Shown here one piece after another: positions 52,601 to 55,245 of a DNA stretch of 55,245 nt. The DNA comes from a bacterium (GTDB lineage: Bacteria; Elusimicrobiota; Elusimicrobia; Elusimicrobiales; UBA9959), in assembly GCA_021847485.1 (NCBI GenBank), contig JAJZRA010000007.1, positions 1 through 55,245 of the forward strand. The letters are read 5' to 3'. Position numbers and translations under genes: made by a program. The notes under the pieces are model-generated. The model saw only the letters and a list, made by a program, of their open reading frames with translations. It had not been told where the DNA came from and searched no databases. Every line of letters starts with the position of its first letter. Positions within the stretch are counted from its first letter, which is position 1.

Positions 52601-52862
52601 CGGTATTGGTGGTGACGACCACCTGGGCGTTGCCGGGGCTCCAGACCGTGGTGGCTACGTTGGTGGAATACTGGATGTAGAACTTGTCCCCGGAGACGAG
52701 GTTGTCGTTCACCGTCCAGGTGAACTGCACCGTGCCCGGGTAGGGCCCCGCCGCGGCGGAGACCAGCGTCGCCGGGTTGGTGGCCGCGGCCCAGCGCGCG
52801 CCGGCCCCCCACAGGGCGGCCGCGGCCGCCAGCGTCAGAACGATCCTTTTTATCTTCGGCAT
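43650..52862 (-). CDS. Giant secreted surface protein (~3070 aa): three FN3-like/SBBP-propeller units, multiple carboxypeptidase-regulatory-like domains, C-terminal FlgD-Ig/T9SS-type-A-like domain
   Basis: Start trimmed to MPKIKRIVLTLAAAAALWGAG at 52862. Repeats such as DIWLAKYDVYGNELWERTYNS, GNVYVAGYVDNSPNSTDMWLGKYSPSGAMLWT; C-term YNLPNPFNL...IYNLVGEKVRTIDEG...YSEWDGRNDNNQECASGVYFMLTYLDGKKLGRKAHKMAVIK. Confidence 0.88.
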   Translation of the reverse strand: MPKIKRIVLTLAAAAALWGAGARWAAATNPATLVSAAAGPYPGTVQFTWTVNDNLVSGDKFYIQYSTNVATTVWSPGNAQVVVTTNTAIPSGTAVTQVIGALNAGRDGLGAVQTPAYTFRVWIEASGLLSPVSNTAAATPPTPVFVPVSTMAYAGGMLVLEYNLSAGGNPQPAVDAKGNVYLASPYYVGGYGYAVAARKYDAAGRLVWVRFLTSSAQYANNYARGVAVDEATQDVYIGGSFSTASGSDIFVAKYNASGDLIWFRERPGAVYNAYDGVSALAFDNAAKNLYAAGYAVYSSTSNRSTDIWLAKYDVYGNELWERTYNSTAPVSYPYDYGRSVALDPAGNVYVAGYVDNSPNSTDMWLGKYSPSGAMLWTSMYSGSGGDYGYGVTVDQSGNPYLCGSNYDSVQGPNAFLRKYDGSGNALWTRSYDNPYTTYSKYETFYGCAVDKFGVVHAAGYEYRQDLGQGYNALYARYTSDGQLVSTFTYAAAGSDMFYGVAVSSAGAPFLDGFFSGQNSFGYYAPQAAPSSSWQLKAYSGEYTASVNLNWQYPAAVTAGTQIHIQIATAAAYAWNYAAAQINFSTIAVPASVSDSFVVRNLPASQDGAGNSTTPTLYFMAWVGSTPMGAPVSAQPRTPVISDRIGLYPQGRLTYAEAYPMSYATAMDVAGNVFQAFALSSGVNMQGGWALRAYDPRSARFLSTRFYNLSVPSVNASPWFDIKALAISERGVAYVAGSVYADPVNSQDIYLAAIHPDGHMLWEKVIPGLSMGIDQANALALDGSSNIYLGGQMKTSGSDMAAVLKKFSPSTGYELWSSTIDAASGSIGNRFNSLAVTTAAVYAAGVKGVTSTEDDIWLVKLSTATGAVLSQTAVSSPAYSGAYGVAAGPASDVYVAGRLNTGQDEAWLGKFVDHAGGALQPVVASTYTSPLNMMQAYNGVAYYGGYVYAAGYDFRSCLAGTYCSYDDIRVAKYDTNTLGQVWVKSFDAGSGANEMSKDVMPYGSGVFAGVSVDGRPGVYYFSAPSVVIGGKTGLYPGTVDLFWTAPADLSVGSSYYIQAALSPAALTDNYLDSQTVLYTTVPVLSGMYQSVTAGGLDASRDGSGAVTSPAYYFRAWSYDGSAAVPLSGTATAYANTPDVQTTAVTYPDSKVWSLTNAYGWRNKSAVDPAGYLYVVSNYWANNAAGAGSGIFVLRKYRPDMTTEWTKFFAGRPGEYLDAYAVTLDKAGDIIVAGSRGAWDSSTRYDLLALKYSPSGELLWSRSYDYDHNYDYGYAAAADDAGNIYLGGSAQNNSGSAAYIAKLSPAGAKLAELLLSGDGGAWGHEIVDLVYDSTNSVLYAAGNFYNAVTGGDAEVVRVPSSLDPALVTSTAVMTGDGNYWDQAGGIAADIAADGGGAVYAAASVYGGMETGSDIWLRKLSLPSLAEVWTRVYNDPGNSYDSAGRASVDSQGSVYVTGSESRWDINQAEDLFLRKFSSGGDVIWTRSFNSGGSSYERGWDVHVDSVGYVSVTGEMNGGFGVYRYRQLIFSANNPMLSVYVTSGTAGAPAGGVPIVIMPFDQNGGVNPELMIIGSASASGYYGARLPAGFQYFVGISTPGYKPTMKDQLMDPYGSFMVSLTGDATRQYRLYSKTSYEPGYTLKVDVSSGLVSGDYLVGEVFYSKNGDKAAYGIARSTSFVSELLIHNLPPAAGGVYGVNVNVPGKNKGVTLYLPAAFPETRAYAVDMTSAVAAVGFAAGDSVEPPSFQAVVRSTWGAPLDGVRVELSQSANIPASCGGYDPCWQKTAIYENLTDVNGRAVFNAVPLSTAAYNLEIRKQGYGNYSMSAYPNADCTMPGAYGVCITTTAYTLSGDFMLTLATYTLTGVVKYNGVPLPNAAIMVNGDYQWATGGDSYANTGVGGIRNDAKAVTGADGTFSISGLTDGNARLTASFMGNWQDLNSGNNTDVSDDLRITISSSGARGPSLPAGNPCLPGRTWVLDYQGECLGADNLLFNLSAPGANSLGTLYGSLTFVTTYTVSAQSPLEIPASSPVVVMAMQNCDGDCQARQLGFASLSGTLTSNTTSYAVTLSSGAAYWVKIYGPDWGMLSSFNNNADFSSTDTVRMDFTLTRAGRLRGQVKLPDGSNFRPDCSGGACLYGADIELRGQSVQFSDGTGLDEYGAFEFPNVPAGTYDVYLKPRGSEFRWPPAELDGVSVSVGNTAEVKLKLQDGLVVQPQIFGLPALSTPTWNYTVLGVPSGFQMNQRNITEMFFEEPQYFFNYSTATASWDKKYMVPGQYDFYLVVGVSYNPGGGDQYKPQSYYQFANFIGQQRGVPVKKSDTNPNFGTLDQPIPLNILGSVGQGSMTGRIKGGGIFSDADFEKIFSNFDTEIMPLIPAVMLYDTAGDLKGFGHALPDETAIVGFEDGIKQKSKTMVLDALAANPLRYLVWGLPPGRYTAVFVNPNYPPVPKEVVLPDDESYDFDFGAQTLVVGAISGVVVSSATGEAVDNAQVHLRHRTVEKFAVTDSSGAFAFGNLPPGIYRLEVSKEGFVKAGQKTGLAGNDSASFRFALVPTESRITGKVYLGKFPSPVTRQGVRLVAYDETMNVESPAAYLPTIEAQTAEDGSYELAGIVRGHLYKVSAFMEGKLPQTIEVAALNGDTVVDDIVLRDIPPQVTVKVRKSPDSASKVDVVITSPKALVTTPSCSYNPGDVFEATSAVSLALVPGANNTYTGQFTVSSSQRFYTVYVAAGDGDNRMEKTIPYDQTNDAKTEQYIQDAAIAGGEVMMDQETEEYSGIELDAGALTVSSNTADFQNLVGGFFSALPSVRTVKTAKGNVTLESAIKDLMASEVYNLDLSNAQPNKPFTLTLKYDKEKALNTGGLRICQYDEASGAWKEIPGNYTVDPMTGVVSVDVSSLELAYEGSGGGTTTPLARKRFRMSAVRDGRYVPSAAAPAAQTGKFAVFTAKPPTGTAAYSSAFEVYNLPNPFNLKAKTVNISSDGQTLLGASYQTPGTLIKYNLPAGKSGDLKFVIYNLVGEKVRTIDEGHRDGNQVYYSEWDGRNDNNQECASGVYFMLTYLDGKKLGRKAHKMAVIK

Positions 52863-52903
52863 AAGTTCTCCTGGAACGAAAACCGCGCGCCCCGCCGGCG
52901 CCC

Positions 52904-54115
52904 TTAGAACTCCCACTCCAGACCGGCCAGGTAGGTGCTGGCGCGGTAGTTGTACCTGTAGTCGGCCTCGTAGCGCATGTTCGACGACGAGACCTGGTAA
53001 TTGTAGGCCGCCTTGGCGTAGACCTTCCCGTAGACCGGGTAACGGGCCGCGACCGACGTCAGCCAGAAGGTCTGGTTGATCTTGGAGGCGCCGTAGTTGC
53101 CGGCGGCGTCCTGCTTGAGGCGGCCGAGGTAGTAGAGGCGCCGCCAGTCCAGCCCGAAGGAGAACTGCGTGCCGTTCTTCAGCAGGAAGCTGACCGCCGG
53201 GTTCAGCTCGAAGTCGACGTAGCTGTAGTAGTTCCCGATGTACTTGGTGCGGGCCGAGTCGTAGGAGTTCTGGTTGGAGTTCAGCCAGCCGGCGCGCGCG
53301 CCGACGGACATGAAGACGGGCTTGATGGCTCGCGAGACCCGGCAGGTCCAGTTCTGCACCAGGTCGGTGCGCTTGTCGCTCTTGAAGTAAGGCTGCCCGG
53401 TGGCCGGCCTGGAGATGACGGCCTGGTCGCCGTAGCGCCGGTAGGTAAAGTCGTAGCCGGCCTTCATGACGGCCGGCTCCGGGTACCACGTGTAGCCGAA
53501 GGCCAGGCGGTGGTTGGCGTTGTCGAGCGTGTTGGTGCCGGCGTTGGCGGAGAGCTCGTTGAAGGTGGTGGTGTCTATCACCGTGCCCGCCTCGGAGAGC
53601 AGCGTGGCGTAATTCGGGTATTTGACGCTGTAGAAGTCGTAGGACTCGGTGAACGTGCCGTAGGGCCGCTCCTGCTCGGCCTCGAAGCCGGCGGACAGCG
53701 TGTTATAGTCGAACAGCCCGTCCCCCCACTTCTCGTCCTTGGTCTCCTGCACCAGCGCCTTCGACCAGGAGACGCGCGGCTTGTACTTGTCGAACTCGTC
53801 GGTGTAGACGTACTTGAGCGAGAGCGTGTGCGTCTGGCGCTTGCGGGTCAGCACGCCGCCGCCGGCCAGCTCCTGGATGTCCTGCGTGCCGGAGTAGTTG
53901 CCGGAATAGACCGGGATCAGCTCGTGGCCCTCGCCCAGCTGCAGCGCCGGGGAGAAGAAGGCGTCGAAGCGCCCCTGGAAGGAGGCCGCGTCGGAGTCCA
54001 GGTAGTACTTGCCGCCCAGCAGCGAGACGTCGGCGGCGGGCAGCAGGCGGACCTGGGCCGCGGCCGAAGGCGCCAGGCAGGGCAGCAGCAGGAAAGCGAA
54101 GAGGCTCTTTTTCAT
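52904..54115 (-). CDS. Outer-membrane beta-barrel protein
   Basis: Signal peptide MKKSLFAFLLLPCLAPSAAAQ; alternating Tyr/aromatic beta-strand pattern; terminal aromatic (AGLEWEF). Confidence 0.75.
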   Translation of the reverse strand: MKKSLFAFLLLPCLAPSAAAQVRLLPAADVSLLGGKYYLDSDAASFQGRFDAFFSPALQLGEGHELIPVYSGNYSGTQDIQELAGGGVLTRKRQTHTLSLKYVYTDEFDKYKPRVSWSKALVQETKDEKWGDGLFDYNTLSAGFEAEQERPYGTFTESYDFYSVKYPNYATLLSEAGTVIDTTTFNELSANAGTNTLDNANHRLAFGYTWYPEPAVMKAGYDFTYRRYGDQAVISRPATGQPYFKSDKRTDLVQNWTCRVSRAIKPVFMSVGARAGWLNSNQNSYDSARTKYIGNYYSYVDFELNPAVSFLLKNGTQFSFGLDWRRLYYLGRLKQDAAGNYGASKINQTFWLTSVAARYPVYGKVYAKAAYNYQVSSSNMRYEADYRYNYRASTYLAGLEWEF

Positions 54116-54124
54116 TTCAGGTCC

Positions 54125-55245
54125 TTAAAAGCGCAGCAGGCCGGCGTCCTTGAGGAGCTTGGCCGAGAACTCCAGGTCGATCTTGCGCCCGCCGAACAGC
54201 GAGCTGGTGTAGACCCGCTCGAAGTTGAGCTTGTCGGTGGCCTTGTCCATGTCGCTCCCCAGCGAAGGGGACAGCGACGAGGAGGAGAGGAGCTTGCCGT
54301 CGTCGAAAAGCACGTAGTCCGAGGCCGTGATCCAGGTGTCGTCGGCGTGGTGGCCGGAGGCGTCCGTGGCGCCGGTGCCGTCGTAATACTTGTTCGTGGT
54401 TACGCTGGAGAAGACGTCGGGGCCGTCCGGGTAGGTCACCGAGCCGGAAGGGGCGGAGCCGCCCAGGAAGGCGAACTCGCCGCTCTGCATCACGTTGTCG
54501 GAGTTGGCGTCGGAGTAGGACCACAGCAGCCTGCCCAGGCCGCCGTTCTCGGCCGCCTGGTCGGGGCCGGCCGCGTAGACCGCGTAGTTGGAGAAGAAAT
54601 GAGTCCAGACGGTGGGGTTGGCCGCGTTGTCGGGCACCATCTTGCCGCCGGAGGCGTCCTCGGTCACCTTGTCGAGGGTGTTGGACATGACGCTGTTCAG
54701 GTAGGTCAGCTGCCACTGCGGCTTAGAGGCGCCGTCGGCCGTCAGCATATTGCGCGTGGCCAGCGACAGGTCGGACGGCAGCGCGTTGTCGAAGGTGAAA
54801 AGGATCTTGCCGAAGTCGAAGCGGTCGGCCCGGGTATTGAGGACGACGTACTTGAACTGGTTGGCGGCCGGGCGCATGACGTACTCCTCCATGCGCACGC
54901 GGTTGCCGAAAGCGTCGATGGCGACCTTGCGGTTCTGGTACTCGGCCGACTGGATCTCCTCCTGGGCGCGGGCGACCACGTCGGCCTTTGACAGTTCTCC
55001 GTAGATCTCGCTGCGGGCCTGCTGCGACGGGGCGCCGGCGGCCGAGTTCATGTCGCCGGGCGGCTCCGGGTTGCGCTCGGGCTGGGCCAGCGCGCCGCCG
55101 GCCCTCACCACCGCGAACTGCCCGCCGCGCACCAGCGCCGAATTGCCCTTCGCGTCCCCGGTCAGCACCGAGCCGTCGTAGACCTCCACGCGGCTGTTGC
55201 CTTCCTCGTCCGCGGAGACCATGAAGTCCGTGCCGCGCACGGCGC
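54125..55245 (-). CDS. FecR-domain secreted protein, partial (5' end beyond right edge)
   Basis: AVRGTDFMVSADEEGNSRVEVYDGSV...VRGGQFAVVRAGG (FecR). The track's first residue is an internal GTG and the frame stays open to the edge. Includes DANSDNVMQSGEF, resembling a Ca-binding loop. Confidence 0.78.
   Translation of the reverse strand, partial: AVRGTDFMVSADEEGNSRVEVYDGSVLTGDAKGNSALVRGGQFAVVRAGGALAQPERNPEPPGDMNSAAGAPSQQARSEIYGELSKADVVARAQEEIQSAEYQNRKVAIDAFGNRVRMEEYVMRPAANQFKYVVLNTRADRFDFGKILFTFDNALPSDLSLATRNMLTADGASKPQWQLTYLNSVMSNTLDKVTEDASGGKMVPDNAANPTVWTHFFSNYAVYAAGPDQAAENGGLGRLLWSYSDANSDNVMQSGEFAFLGGSAPSGSVTYPDGPDVFSSVTTNKYYDGTGATDASGHHADDTWITASDYVLFDDGKLLSSSSLSPSLGSDMDKATDKLNFERVYTSSLFGGRKIDLEFSAKLLKDAGLLRF

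Noticed and set aside
43650-53489. Upstream extension of the giant ORF to 53489
   Set aside because: The first ~209 aa overlap the beta-barrel gene in another frame and look like shadow sequence. A signal peptide starts at 52862.

Overview
This is a high-GC bacterial chromosomal window, about 55 kb and gene-dense. It is mostly housekeeping genes: nrdJ, glgP-gnd-zwf, tmk-holB-metG, pssA/psd, eno, lgt, purH, ligA, nusB, hemW. Two accessory or surface-related regions sit at the edges. The gene mix (INYQGRL/GDGSGLTG fibre-like protein, PorV-like protein, SBBP/FlgD-Ig giant protein) suggests an Elusimicrobiota-like or related lineage; this is an inference only. The most interesting locus is at the left end. 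A divergent sigma-54-like factor, a PAS histidine kinase and an NtrC-type GAFTGA activator form an overlapping operon. Directly downstream is an AT-rich intergenic region with two tandem TGTAGA-N6-TCTACA palindromes plus a fifth half-site, and a near-consensus -24/-12 sigma-54 promoter with GG-N10-GC spacing. This promoter points at a fibre-like surface gene (1..1634, minus) that the supplied ORF track misses because it runs off the edge. It looks like a self-contained sigma-54 regulatory cassette with its own surface-protein target. Other points of interest: an HNH endonuclease gene whose stop codon lies inside tRNA-Leu(UAA); a MITE/REP-like element whose ends supply the stop codons of two convergent genes; a second, apparently related REP-like palindrome between ligA and purH; a Shine-Dalgarno/terminator-hairpin/ATG arrangement before an S1C-type protease; and a right-end surface operon (FecR-like, beta-barrel, 3070-aa three-unit propeller protein with a T9SS/FlgD-like C-terminus, PorV-like). 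All calls come from reading the sequence and ORF translations; no database searches were run.
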